Made by a program: the position numbers and the translations under genes | Shown here: one piece after another, positions 15,949-24,264 of the stretch | Numbering within the stretch: the first letter of the stretch is position 1 | Layout: the number at the start of each line of letters is the position of its first letter | Notes under the pieces: model-generated | Seen by the model: the letters and a program-made list of their open reading frames with translations, nothing else | Told to the model about the DNA's origin: nothing | Databases searched by the model: none | Assembly (NCBI GenBank): GCA_963558565.1 | Contig: CAUWGX010000001.1 | Location: 186,001-250,000, forward strand | DNA: 64,000 nt | DNA from: Atopostipes sp963558565 | GTDB taxonomy: Bacteria > Bacillota > Bacilli > Lactobacillales > Carnobacteriaceae_A | Direction of reading: 5' to 3'

Positions 15949-16689
15949 TTAACGACCTACCGTCCAGCCACCATCCATATAAACTTCTGTTCCGTTCATA
16001 TAGTTTGAATCATCAGAAGCTAAGAACAATGCGAGTTGTGCAATTTCTTCCGGCTTTCCCGCTCTTTGATCTGGAATATCTTGCAGACGTTCTTCTTCGA
16101 CATCTTCGGTCATTGGCGTATCAATATATCCTGGCGCCAATAGATTGGCTTTAATTCCTTTAGGTCCATAGTCGTAAGCAAGTTGTTTTGTAAAACCTAC
16201 CAAAGCGTGTTTGCTGGTCACATAGCTCGTTCCTCCGACACCCGCAAATTTACTTCCCTGAGAACCTAAATTAATCACAACTCCTTTCCCTTTTTCTTCA
16301 AAGATTGGCATCACTTCTTTTGTCGCCGTAAAAAGGGATTTAACATTTAACTCTAAAACACTGTCAAAAGTTTCTTCGTCCGTATGAATAATATCTTCAT
16401 ATTTATCCAGAATGCCTGCGCCATTATATAAAATATCAATGGTGCCGAAAGCATCCACTGTTTCGCGTACGGATTGCTTGATCTGCTCTGTATCCATTAA
16501 ATCTACTTGGACAAAGATAGCTTCGCCTCCTTCGTCTTTAAGAGCTTCTACTATCTTGTTTCCGCGCTCTTCATTACGGCCGGCAATAGCAACCTTAGCC
16601 CCTTCTTTAGCATATAGATGGGCAGTCGCTTCCCCTAGTCCAGAAGTGCCACCGTAAATCAAAGCCACACGATCTTGCAATTTTGCCAT
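15949..16689 (-). CDS. SDR family oxidoreductase (classical)
   Basis: A short-chain dehydrogenase of 246 residues. It has the cofactor motif GGTSGLGEA, an NG AG-type segment (YNGAGILD), the catalytic Ser region (NLGSQGSKFAG), the catalytic YVTSK and the closing YMNGTEVYMDGGWTVGR. I choose the ATG at 16689 because AAGGA lies 8 bases before it; an ATG three codons earlier sits too close to the site. The usual YNNAG is YNGAG. The substrate cannot be read from sequence. Confidence 0.87.
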   Translation of the reverse strand: MAKLQDRVALIYGGTSGLGEATAHLYAKEGAKVAIAGRNEERGNKIVEALKDEGGEAIFVQVDLMDTEQIKQSVRETVDAFGTIDILYNGAGILDKYEDIIHTDEETFDSVLELNVKSLFTATKEVMPIFEEKGKGVVINLGSQGSKFAGVGGTSYVTSKHALVGFTKQLAYDYGPKGIKANLLAPGYIDTPMTEDVEEERLQDIPDQRAGKPEEIAQLALFLASDDSNYMNGTEVYMDGGWTVGR

Positions 16690-16840
16690 ATTATCCATCC
16701 TTTATTTATTTTTGTCATATTTATTTTATCAATAAGTCCAGAGATTATATAGCGTAAGGCCTTTTGATTAACCAAAGCTTTTTTACTTTCTTTCATTCAA
16801 AGGCAATTTGCTAATGATTGGAGGGCATTTACTTTTAAAT

Positions 16841-16876
16841 ATAAAAAAACAGATAGACAAAATGTCTACCTGTTTT
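16841..16876 (-). terminator. Terminator after the SDR gene at 16886
   Basis: A 14-bp stem with one mismatch (16846-16859 with 16863-16876), followed on the minus strand by a run of T. Confidence 0.83.
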
Positions 16877-16885
16877 AAAGTTTTA

Positions 16886-17647
16886 TTAAAAAGCGGTTAA
16901 ACCGCCATCTGCTGTAACAACAGAACCATTAATAAAACTACTGTCATCAGAAGCTAAAAACAAAGCAACTTGCGCAATTTCTTCTGATTCTGCCAACCGT
17001 ATATTCCCAGGATTACCCGCTTCTATATAACCATATGCTTCTGGATCAATCGTTCCCATTGTACTTCCAATGTTTGTATTGACGCCGCCTGTCCCAATGG
17101 CATTACAGCGGATGTTCTTATTGGCATAGGAGAAACCTGTATTCTTAGTTAAACCAATGATTGCATGTTTTGAAGCCGTATAGGAAGCACCGGCGTGTCC
17201 ACCCACAAGCCCGGCAATGGAAGCATTATTGATGATGACCCCATGACCTTGTTCTTCAAAAATGGGAATAGCCTTTCGCATGGAATAAAACACAGAATAA
17301 GTATTGACTTCGAGAATGTGTTTAAAACGCTCGACAGCCGTTCGACTGACTGGCTCAAAACCATCCATAATCCCAGCATTGTTCACCAAAATATCTAATT
17401 GTCCAAAGGATTCAATAGCTTGATCAATCATAGCTTCATTTTGCTTCTGGTCGGAAACATCGGCTTGAATAGCAATGGCTACCTGCTCATCTTCATAATT
17501 CAATGCATCCACCACTTTTTGAGCACCTTCTATATTATAATCAGCACAAACGACTTTTGCCCCTTCTTTGACAAATAATTCAACAATTGCTTTTCCCATC
17601 CCGGATGCTCCACCAGTCACTACTGCGACTTTATTTTCTAATTTCAT
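16886..17647 (-). CDS. SDR family oxidoreductase (classical)
   Basis: A 253-residue short-chain dehydrogenase with TGGASGMGKA (residues about 11-20), NNAG, the catalytic Ser (NNASIAG), YTASK and the closing FINGSVVTADGGLTAF. It has full classical SDR length and all catalytic residues. It resembles FabG or glucose-1-dehydrogenase-like enzymes, but the substrate is unknown. It is related to, though clearly diverged from, the SDR at 15949. It has its own terminator. Confidence 0.88.
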   Translation of the reverse strand: MKLENKVAVVTGGASGMGKAIVELFVKEGAKVVCADYNIEGAQKVVDALNYEDEQVAIAIQADVSDQKQNEAMIDQAIESFGQLDILVNNAGIMDGFEPVSRTAVERFKHILEVNTYSVFYSMRKAIPIFEEQGHGVIINNASIAGLVGGHAGASYTASKHAIIGLTKNTGFSYANKNIRCNAIGTGGVNTNIGSTMGTIDPEAYGYIEAGNPGNIRLAESEEIAQVALFLASDDSSFINGSVVTADGGLTAF

Positions 17648-17721
17648 GTTGTTCCTCCTTTATTTCTTTTGTCTATTATACACACTTGTGAACAACTGAA
17701 CAACTAAAATTAACCTGTTAG

Positions 17722-17758
17722 AAATAAAAAAGACACTGAGCTTTTTACTCAGTGTCTA
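17722..17758 (-). terminator. Terminator of the ECF transporter operon
   Basis: A perfect 10-bp stem (17731-17740 with 17749-17758). The stop codon of the ATPase gene lies in the loop, and six T residues follow on the minus strand. Confidence 0.87.
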
Positions 17759-19157
17759 GCTTTAGTTCAATAATTGAGTCAAACCATTTCGCAGCTAGTT
17801 CTTCATCATGTGTAATGACCAAAATGACAGCGTTGGTCTCTTTTAAATGCTGTAACAGGCGGCCAAAACGTTCCATGTGTTCATAATCAAGGCCGCTTGT
17901 GGGTTCATCAAAAATAATAATTTCTTTGCCTGAAAGTAAAGCAGAAGCAACCGCCACACGTTGCTTTTGTCCTTCTGATAAACTCATTGGATGTCTTTCT
18001 TTATAAGAAGACAAATTCAAGGCGGCCATCACCTCTTCTGCCGCTTCAGGCATTTGGGCACCTAGCAATATTTCATCCTCGACTGAATCACTGAATAATT
18101 GATAGTTCATATCTTGCATGACTAAATAACTCTTTTGCAGGAGTTGTTTAGCTGTCATTTTTTTACCCGCCCAGTAAATTTTGCCGGCCAAGGATGGCTG
18201 GAAACCAGTTAAAGTGTTCGCTAACGTTGATTTTCCTCTACCATTCGCGCCCATTATCCCAGTGATTTGTCCTGGATAAAAGTCTAAATATAAATCTTCT
18301 AAAACTTTCTTTTTTCCATAGCCAATAGTTAAGCTTTTCGTCTGTAAAAGTCCGGGATTTGTCGGTACAGATGCGCTTTTTTTATCTTGAATTTTTTCTC
18401 GATGACTAGATAAATCTAGCGAACGCAAGCCCATTTGATAGAGTTCTTCATTTGATAACTGAATAAAATCAGCCGCAGCCCACTGCTTTTTAATCGTTCC
18501 CTGTTCGAATAGAATATAACGATCCACTAAATCTTTCGTCCACGCTAATCGGTGTTCTAAAATCACAATGGTTACACCGCGTGCTTTTAAAAGTTGGACC
18601 ATCTTTCGGATACGAGCCATTGCTTCTTGGTCTAAATTACTTGTTACTTCATCCAAAATCAGTACAGCCGGTTCTAGCATATTTGCGGTGACAAAAGCAA
18701 TTTGTTGTTTTTCTCCGCCTGACAACTGAAAGATATTTCGATCCAGCAAATGTTCAATTTCAAACGTCTTTGTTTTGTGTATAATTTGTTTTCGAATAGC
18801 ATCTGGGTCAAAACCCATATTTTCTAATGGGAAAGCTAATTCACTTGTTGTATTTACAGCAAAATGTTGCGTTTTTGGATTTTGAAAAACACTACCGACA
18901 ATGGGTACATACTCTTCAATGTCTGACGTCTCTGCATTTAAATGAAAAGTTTGTAAATGTCCGGTCAATTCTCCCTCAATATACTGAGGACTAATACCAT
19001 TTATCAGTCGAGAAAAAGAAGTTTTTCCACTACCACTTCCACCACAAATAAGTACACACTCTCCTTTTTCTACTTTTAAATGAAGGTCCTTTAAAAAAGG
19101 TTCTTCTGTATGTAAAAATTTAAAAGAAGCTCCTTGACTCGTAATCGCTTGTTTCAT
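17745..19157 (-). CDS. ECF transporter ATPase with two fused ABC domains
   Basis: A protein of about 470 residues carrying two ATPase domains, equal to EcfA and EcfA' joined. Domain 1 has GGSGSGKTSF, LSGGEKQQIAF, LILDEVTSNLD and LEHRL. Domain 2 has GANGRGKSTL, LSEGQKQRVAVASALL, IIFDEPTSGLD and THDEEL. The start at 19157 has GGAGGAG 7 bases upstream and overlaps the stop of the EcfT gene as ATGA, which means translational coupling. It powers the neighbouring EcfT/S-component pair. Confidence 0.9.
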   Translation of the reverse strand: MKQAITSQGASFKFLHTEEPFLKDLHLKVEKGECVLICGGSGSGKTSFSRLINGISPQYIEGELTGHLQTFHLNAETSDIEEYVPIVGSVFQNPKTQHFAVNTTSELAFPLENMGFDPDAIRKQIIHKTKTFEIEHLLDRNIFQLSGGEKQQIAFVTANMLEPAVLILDEVTSNLDQEAMARIRKMVQLLKARGVTIVILEHRLAWTKDLVDRYILFEQGTIKKQWAAADFIQLSNEELYQMGLRSLDLSSHREKIQDKKSASVPTNPGLLQTKSLTIGYGKKKVLEDLYLDFYPGQITGIMGANGRGKSTLANTLTGFQPSLAGKIYWAGKKMTAKQLLQKSYLVMQDMNYQLFSDSVEDEILLGAQMPEAAEEVMAALNLSSYKERHPMSLSEGQKQRVAVASALLSGKEIIIFDEPTSGLDYEHMERFGRLLQHLKETNAVILVITHDEELAAKWFDSIIELKLDTE

Positions 19158-19852
19158 GATCCAACTCCTCCTAGATAGAAGCCTAAAGGTAAGAAAGCGA
19201 AACCTAAATAAAACCAATCAAACAGAGACATTTTAAGCTGCACAATGCTCGTATGAGTACCTGGCAAGCTTAAACCTTTTGTTAATGAAGACACCGTTAG
19301 ATCTTCCGCAACCTGCGTCGCATTCATCAATAAAGGAATTAAAATAAACTCAAGTGTTTGGAGCGGGTGTTTAACTAAATCCCAAAAGTTTGTCCCGATT
19401 CCACGAAAAGCCAGCGCTTTTCTAATATGTCTATAATCTTCTTTTATCGTTGGAAAAAACCTAGCCATCACCGCTAAAGGAATAAGTAGCGCATTGGGCA
19501 AACGTAATTTTTTAAAGGCAGCAATCCATTCACTCACTGTAGTTGTTTTCATAGAATAACTCCCCGCTATAATACTCGGCAACAACACCCGCAAGCCATG
19601 AACTAAAAAGGAGAATAGAAAAATAAAAAAGGGATTATTGACATCAGGCAAGAGATAGATAGCAGCAAGCGTTTGAACCAAATAAACACTTAAAAAAAGG
19701 AGGCTCCAGCGATAGAAGCCCGCGATGAAAAGCGGCAAAATGTAGATCAGAATTAGTAATAATTCTGTCGTAAAATGAAGGGGCAGACCAATATAAAGAG
19801 CTGCTAATACCAGCAACAGTAATTTCGTTCGTGGATCAAGTATACGTTTCAT
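19154..19852 (-). CDS. ECF transporter transmembrane protein (EcfT/CbiQ family)
   Basis: A 232-residue membrane protein with about five or six hydrophobic helices. It opens with KRILDPRTKLLLLVLA, as EcfT/CbiQ proteins do. The coupling-helix motifs are KALAFRGIG and SLTKGLSLPG, which stand in for the usual Ala-Arg-Gly signatures. Its start overlaps the S-component stop (TAATG), and its stop overlaps the ATPase start (ATGA), so all three proteins are made as one unit. Confidence 0.87.
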   Translation of the reverse strand: MKRILDPRTKLLLLVLAALYIGLPLHFTTELLLILIYILPLFIAGFYRWSLLFLSVYLVQTLAAIYLLPDVNNPFFIFLFSFLVHGLRVLLPSIIAGSYSMKTTTVSEWIAAFKKLRLPNALLIPLAVMARFFPTIKEDYRHIRKALAFRGIGTNFWDLVKHPLQTLEFILIPLLMNATQVAEDLTVSSLTKGLSLPGTHTSIVQLKMSLFDWFYLGFAFLPLGFYLGGVGS

Positions 19853-20457
19853 TACACGATGCCTGCTTTTTTAAAGTGTTTTTTCAGCATTCGTTGGCCA
19901 AATAAACCACCGATAAGTGCTGCGGCAAAAATACCGATCGTTAATAAAACGAAAGTACTTTGCGAGATACTCGCAAAAGCGCCCTCGATATACGCAGCAT
20001 CTCTTCCCTGTTCTAATAATTGCTCAATATATATATTCGAGAAGAAAAACATGGGTAGAACTGGTCCAATCGTACTAAAAGAAAAAATTAAATAACTAAC
20101 GAGTAAGCCCACTTTGCTTTTATACTTAAAAATATAAGCGACGAGATCAGCGATGAAAGAAATGCCAATACATATAAAAAGTGCTCCAGGGAAACGGCCC
20201 ATAATAAAAAAGAAAATACCCATAATCGAGCCCATAATAGTTATTGCTCCGAACCGCGGAACTTTAGCCGCCATTAACATAAAAATGGTACCCGATAACA
20301 AAGCGGAAACCACTGGAATAAATACATAAGAATAACCAGGAAGAATAAAAACAACGAGTAAAGCCGAAATAGCGACCATAATAAAATACATCGCTGTAAA
20401 CACCCCGATTGAAATGAAATCTTTTATTTTAATGCTACTTTTTTTATTTTTAATCAT
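19852..20457 (-). CDS. ECF transporter S component, MptD/Trep_Strep family
   Basis: A protein of 201 residues with about six hydrophobic segments, opening IKIKDFISIGVFTAMYFIM. It matches the Trep_Strep/MptD group of putative ECF S components, which give the transporter its substrate choice. The natural substrate of this group is unsettled. The open frame starts earlier (20508), but GAGGAG lies 9 bases before the ATG at 20457. A promoter lies directly upstream. Confidence 0.82.
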   Translation of the reverse strand: MIKNKKSSIKIKDFISIGVFTAMYFIMVAISALLVVFILPGYSYVFIPVVSALLSGTIFMLMAAKVPRFGAITIMGSIMGIFFFIMGRFPGALFICIGISFIADLVAYIFKYKSKVGLLVSYLIFSFSTIGPVLPMFFFSNIYIEQLLEQGRDAAYIEGAFASISQSTFVLLTIGIFAAALIGGLFGQRMLKKHFKKAGIV

Positions 20458-20479
20458 AATAAACGTCTCCTCTTCAAGT

Positions 20480-20508
20480 ATATTAAACGATTCACAAGCA
20501 AAATGCAA
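20480..20508 (-). promoter_or_regulatory. Promoter of the ECF operon
   Basis: TTGCAT (20503-20508) and TAATAT (20480-20485) on the minus strand with a 17-bp spacer. The untranslated leader would be very short. Confidence 0.55.
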
Positions 20509-20599
20509 AGGAAAAAATATAAGCGACGGTGTGAATTTTTCTGACCATTTACTTAATTTGCTACACCAATCATGAATATTTTTAAAAGAGGAGCCTTAT

Positions 20600-20941
20600 A
20601 AAATAGATGTAGAATTTTTCCAGAGTGTAATGTGTGGGCACTGTTTGATTATGTCGGATCGCACCTGTGCAATTGTTCAAAAATATCCGGATATAAATAT
20701 TATTCACCACTCTTACTCACTCCGTTGGGAAGAGCCATTAGACGAGACGATCAATGAAGAAGCGTTCGGCTCCGATTGGGTGCGGGCATGGAAAATTGCC
20801 AACCGCATTGATGAGAAACATCGTTTTAATATTGAAGGGATGAAACAAGTTGATTTTAAAATGCCCACAGCTCGTTTAGCTATGATTGCGATTCGTGCCG
20901 GTACTTTAGCGGGTGGCAATGCATGGGATTCAAGTCTTTAA
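20600..20941 (+). pseudogene. Remnant of a DsbA-family thioredoxin-fold protein (CGHC)
   Basis: The frame encodes KIDVEFFQSVMCGHCLIMSD, which is the opening strand and CxxC active site of a DsbA/FrnE-type thiol oxidoreductase. It then has a partial helical domain (IANRIDEKHRFNIEGMKQVD, MPTARLAMIAIRAG) and stops at about 114 residues; intact relatives are about twice as long. A GAGGAG site lies at 20588-20593, but no ATG, GTG or TTG follows at the right place. The codon there is ATA, and the first ATG (20630) is inside the fold. Lost start plus lost C-terminus suggest decay. Confidence 0.62.
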
Positions 20942-21003
20942 TTAAGGATAAAATCTCCTAGCATTTGTAGGCTTTTTGTTTATCTGTTGGTGGAGCATAA
21001 ATA

Positions 21004-21042
21004 GAAAAATCTGCCTAGATATCCTTTGCATCTAGGCAGATT
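21004..21042 (-). terminator. Terminator of the citO-citG operon
   Basis: A perfect 12-bp stem (21008-21019 with 21031-21042). On the minus strand it is followed by ATTTTTC. It lies 60 bases after the citG stop. Confidence 0.8.
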
Positions 21043-21101
21043 GAAAAGATTGGATTTATGATTGTTCGCTTTCGTTATAACGTCCTTCGTCGCACAAAAA
21101 A

Positions 21102-21977
21102 TTATAATAAACCTTCTAATTGAGCAACATAAATAGCTAGCGATAATAAATCGGCGGCGCCTCCAGGGCTTAAATGGCGTTCGATGAGTACCTCGTCATA
21201 CTTTTTTAAAGCTTTGCGGATCGTTTTAGGTGTATTGGCTTCATAAATGGCTTGCGCTTCTTCCCGCACCTGATAAAAGGCTGTGATTCCGCCCCGATGG
21301 ATAAGATTGGTATCCTCTGCTTGACTCATTGTTAACACTAAACAATGAAGCAGCACCCCTTCTCGGTGATTTGGATATTTCTGTAAATTTTCTCGCAAGT
21401 AAGGGAGCATTACCTTTGTTAAAATAGGATACCCATTTTCTGCGACCCCTCGAATCCCACTAATCCCATACTCTTGAAAAAGACGCTCACCATAACTTAG
21501 CGTTTCTTTTTGGTCCAAATTCGAAAAATCTTCCGTAACAAGACCCGCACACATTAATGACACATAGTCAAATAACTCTTCCGTTTCTTCTTTTGTAAAG
21601 GGAAATTTCAAGTTTTTCTGTTTTATGCCATAGGCTGTCGCTGCTAAAATAACCGCAAAAGAAAAATTGGCGCCTTTGTGCGTGTTGATCTTATGGGTTG
21701 CCTCCATCATGGCATGCTCTGCGTCTATTCCTGCATCACGTGTTTTTAAAAATAATTCTTTAGGATCGCCTCCTGAGGGATGTTCATACCCTAGCATTAA
21801 ATATTGATGAAAATAAGGCATTAAAGCATTAATCGCATCCATAAAAGTAAAAATATCCATATCATGATGAGACCCCGTATTGAATCGATCTACAAGTCCT
21901 GGTTTGGGGGATAAAATAACTTCATATAAGATCGCTTTATGTGCATATTGCGTAAGTTGTTTTATTTTTTTATTCAA
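21102..21977 (-). CDS. citG: Triphosphoribosyl-dephospho-CoA synthase CitG
   Basis: A 291-residue cytoplasmic enzyme that makes 2'-(5''-triphosphoribosyl)-3'-dephospho-CoA, the precursor of the citrate lyase prosthetic group. Family motifs are EVILSPKPGLVDRFNTGSH near the N-terminus, the THKGANFSFAVILAA segment, and LSPGGAADLLSLA at the C-terminus. It overlaps the upstream regulator by 8 bases. CitX, encoded at 26678, uses its product. Confidence 0.9.
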   Translation of the reverse strand: MNKKIKQLTQYAHKAILYEVILSPKPGLVDRFNTGSHHDMDIFTFMDAINALMPYFHQYLMLGYEHPSGGDPKELFLKTRDAGIDAEHAMMEATHKINTHKGANFSFAVILAATAYGIKQKNLKFPFTKEETEELFDYVSLMCAGLVTEDFSNLDQKETLSYGERLFQEYGISGIRGVAENGYPILTKVMLPYLRENLQKYPNHREGVLLHCLVLTMSQAEDTNLIHRGGITAFYQVREEAQAIYEANTPKTIRKALKKYDEVLIERHLSPGGAADLLSLAIYVAQLEGLL

Positions 21978-22665
21978 TTTCTCGACGTTCCATTTCTGCT
22001 AAAACGAACTTTAAAGAATCATCTAAGTGGTTATGGATAATTTTTTCTAATTCGTCCCAATTTTTATTTTTCATGCCTTCGAAAATAGTCCAATGGTCTT
22101 CTAAAGCTGGCCCTGATCGTAATTCTGACTTAATCGATAAATCACGAAAATAACTGAGATATTCTTTTAAGTTAATAACGATTGCAGCGAGTCTTTTCAT
22201 TTCACTTTTATCGTAAATATATTGATTGAAGTCGCGAAATCCTTTGAGTAAAAGATCGATTTCACTCTTTTCATAATGATGATTGGCTTCTTGTAGGAGT
22301 GCTTCCAATTCATCAAATTCAGCGGCCGTCATCTTTTTAGCTGCTTTTTTAGTCGCTAACGTATCTAAAGCTTTTCGAATATCATAAATTTCATGGGCAT
22401 CGCGCACACTGATCCCTTTAACAATGACCCCACTTCCATGGATTCTTTCGACTAACTTCTCTTCTTCTAGTTTTTCTAAAGCATGTCGAATCGGTGTCCG
22501 ACTAATATTTAAAGTATCTGAAAGTTCTTTTTCATTGATGCGCTCCCCTGCAGGAATTTCTCCTAAAACAATCGTCTTTTTTAGGGCTTCATGAAGAGAG
22601 ACTTTTAAAGTTCTATTTTGAGTAATATCTAAATTACTTTTCACCTTTGACACAAAATCTTTCAC
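21970..22665 (-). CDS. citO: GntR/FCD-family regulator of citrate lyase genes (CitO-like)
   Basis: A 231-residue transcription factor. Residues about 20-85 form a GntR winged helix (ERINEKELSDTLNISRTPIR, HALEKLEEEKLVERIHG) and residues about 100-225 an FCD ligand-binding helical domain. Start is GTG at 22665 with AGGAGG 10 bases upstream. It is divergent from citCDEFX, as CitO is from the enterococcal cit genes, where CitO activates on citrate. Control of the intergenic region here is inferred from position and family. Confidence 0.82.
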   Translation of the reverse strand: MKDFVSKVKSNLDITQNRTLKVSLHEALKKTIVLGEIPAGERINEKELSDTLNISRTPIRHALEKLEEEKLVERIHGSGVIVKGISVRDAHEIYDIRKALDTLATKKAAKKMTAAEFDELEALLQEANHHYEKSEIDLLLKGFRDFNQYIYDKSEMKRLAAIVINLKEYLSYFRDLSIKSELRSGPALEDHWTIFEGMKNKNWDELEKIIHNHLDDSLKFVLAEMERREIE

Positions 22666-22700
22666 TGTTGCTGTTCCTCCTTAATTCTACTGCACCTATT

Positions 22701-22728
22701 ATTATACGCGTAAAAAGTCTTTGAGCAA
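22701..22728 (-). promoter_or_regulatory. Promoter of citO-citG
   Basis: TTGCTC (22723-22728) and TATAAT (22701-22706) on the minus strand with a 16-bp spacer. Confidence 0.65.
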
Positions 22729-22856
22729 AAAAATATTTAAATTTTATTATAAAATATAGGCAAGGAGTCTTTATTTTATAATGAGGAGAGCATTAAAAAA
22801 ATCGATCATGCTTGCTTGAAGCACACCGAAAGTACAATATTCTATCGACTCTTCTA

Positions 22857-22885
22857 TTCACATGCTAACTTATTATCTATATAAT
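22857..22885 (+). promoter_or_regulatory. Promoter of citCDEFX
   Basis: TTCACA (22857-22862) and TATAAT (22880-22885), spacer 17 bp. The roughly 130 bases between this and the citO promoter are AT-rich and likely hold the CitO sites, though I see no clear repeat. Confidence 0.68.
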
Positions 22886-22895
22886 GAAGATGTTG

Positions 22896-22909
22896 TGAAA
22901 GCGTTTCTA
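22896..22909 (+). promoter_or_regulatory. Catabolite-response (cre) site in citC leader
   Basis: TGAAAGCGTTTCTA matches 12 of 14 positions of the CcpA consensus TGWAANCGNTNWCA. It lies just after the -10 box, a position where CcpA blocks transcription. Confidence 0.65.
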
Positions 22910-22935
22910 GAATAATTCACAGAGGATGTGGGACG

Positions 22936-23931
22936 ATGTTAACGACTAAACGACTATGGCTTGATCGAGATCAACCTATGCGTGAGCGTTGGCTAAAGTT
23001 TTTAAAACAAAATAATTTACAGCCAGAAGAGGTTGACTATACGATCGGAATTTTTGATGATGGCCGTTTAATTGGTACGGGGTCTATTTATCAAAATATC
23101 ATTAAACTAATTGCGGTTTGTGGAGACTATCAAGAACAAAATTTACTGACTTCATTAGTGACAGAACTTGCAGATTATTTATGGACAAATGATATTACGC
23201 ATTACTTTTTATATACAAAACCTGAGAACATGAAATATTTTACTTCCCTTGGTTTTAAAAGAATTATAGAGACAGATACAGTCGCTTTTATGGAGCGTGG
23301 AACCCCTGACCTAGAGGATTACCTTTCGAAATTGACAGAGGTTAAAGCAGAGGCTAAAGAGGCAGGCGCGATCGTTATGAATGCGAATCCTTTTACAAAA
23401 GGACATCTTTATTTAGTAGAGACAGCGCTCAAACAATGTGATCACTTATATGTCTTTGTTTTATCGGACGAATCTTCCCTGTTTTCTTTTGAAGAACGGT
23501 TCCGCTTAGTTAAAGAAGGTGTGGATCATTTGTCTGGTGTTACTGTCGTGCCTAGTCGTGAATATCAAGTATCGCAAGCCACCTTCCCTGCTTACTTTTT
23601 AAAAGACCAAGCAGCAGAAGAAGTCGCAAAATCCCAAGCGGAACTAGATGCGACACTTTTTAAAGAAAAAATTGCACCTGTGTTGGATATTCGCATACGG
23701 TTTATGGGAGAAGAACCTCTTTCAAAAGTCACCGAAATTTATAATGAAGCGATGGCAGCTACTTTTGGAAAAGACATGGAACTTGTCGTCGTTCCCCGTT
23801 TACAATCAGAAGGCGAAGTGATTAGTGCAACACGAGTACGGCAAGCGATTGAAGATAAAAATATCGCTTTAATTAAACATTTTGTCCCAGAAACCACTTA
23901 TCGTTATTTAACTGAACGCTTTACTCATTAA
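22936..23931 (+). CDS. citC: [Citrate (pro-3S)-lyase] ligase CitC
   Basis: A 331-residue ligase that acetylates the thiol of the citrate lyase prosthetic group and so activates the enzyme. Residues about 1-130 are GNAT-like. The nucleotidyltransferase part carries NPFTKGHLYLV (HxGH-type motif near residue 155) and ISATRVRQAI near the C-terminus. The ATG at 22936 has AGAGGATG upstream. It is first in the citCDEFX operon. Confidence 0.92.
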   Translation: MLTTKRLWLDRDQPMRERWLKFLKQNNLQPEEVDYTIGIFDDGRLIGTGSIYQNIIKLIAVCGDYQEQNLLTSLVTELADYLWTNDITHYFLYTKPENMKYFTSLGFKRIIETDTVAFMERGTPDLEDYLSKLTEVKAEAKEAGAIVMNANPFTKGHLYLVETALKQCDHLYVFVLSDESSLFSFEERFRLVKEGVDHLSGVTVVPSREYQVSQATFPAYFLKDQAAEEVAKSQAELDATLFKEKIAPVLDIRIRFMGEEPLSKVTEIYNEAMAATFGKDMELVVVPRLQSEGEVISATRVRQAIEDKNIALIKHFVPETTYRYLTERFTH

Positions 23932-23955
23932 AATAAAAATATAGAGGTGAAATAA

Positions 23956-24264
23956 ATGGAAATTTTAGAAAAAGGAATTAGCGGTACTACTGAGTCCAGT
24001 GACATTTATATTACTGTTGAGCCGAATGACGAAAATACGATTGCTATTGATTTACAATCAGATGTCGAAAAACAATATGGCGATCGCATTCGCGAAGTGA
24101 TTACAAATACAGCTAAAAACTTAGGTGTATCGAGTGTGAAAGTAACTGCTGTTGATAGCGGTGCTTTAGATTGTACGATTACTGCTCGAACCCTAAATGC
24201 TTTACAACGGGCATTAGGAAACGAACGTTATAACTGGAAGGAGATTGAAACATGGAACGTTTAA
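23956..24264 (+). CDS. citD: Citrate lyase acyl carrier protein (gamma subunit) CitD
   Basis: A 102-residue acyl carrier protein. The prosthetic group is expected on a Ser in the TTESSD segment (Ser14 by comparison with known CitD). The VEKQYGDRIREVI and DSGALDCTITAR segments are typical. GAGGTGAA precedes the ATG. Its end overlaps citE by 13 bases. Confidence 0.92.
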   Translation: MEILEKGISGTTESSDIYITVEPNDENTIAIDLQSDVEKQYGDRIREVITNTAKNLGVSSVKVTAVDSGALDCTITARTLNALQRALGNERYNWKEIETWNV

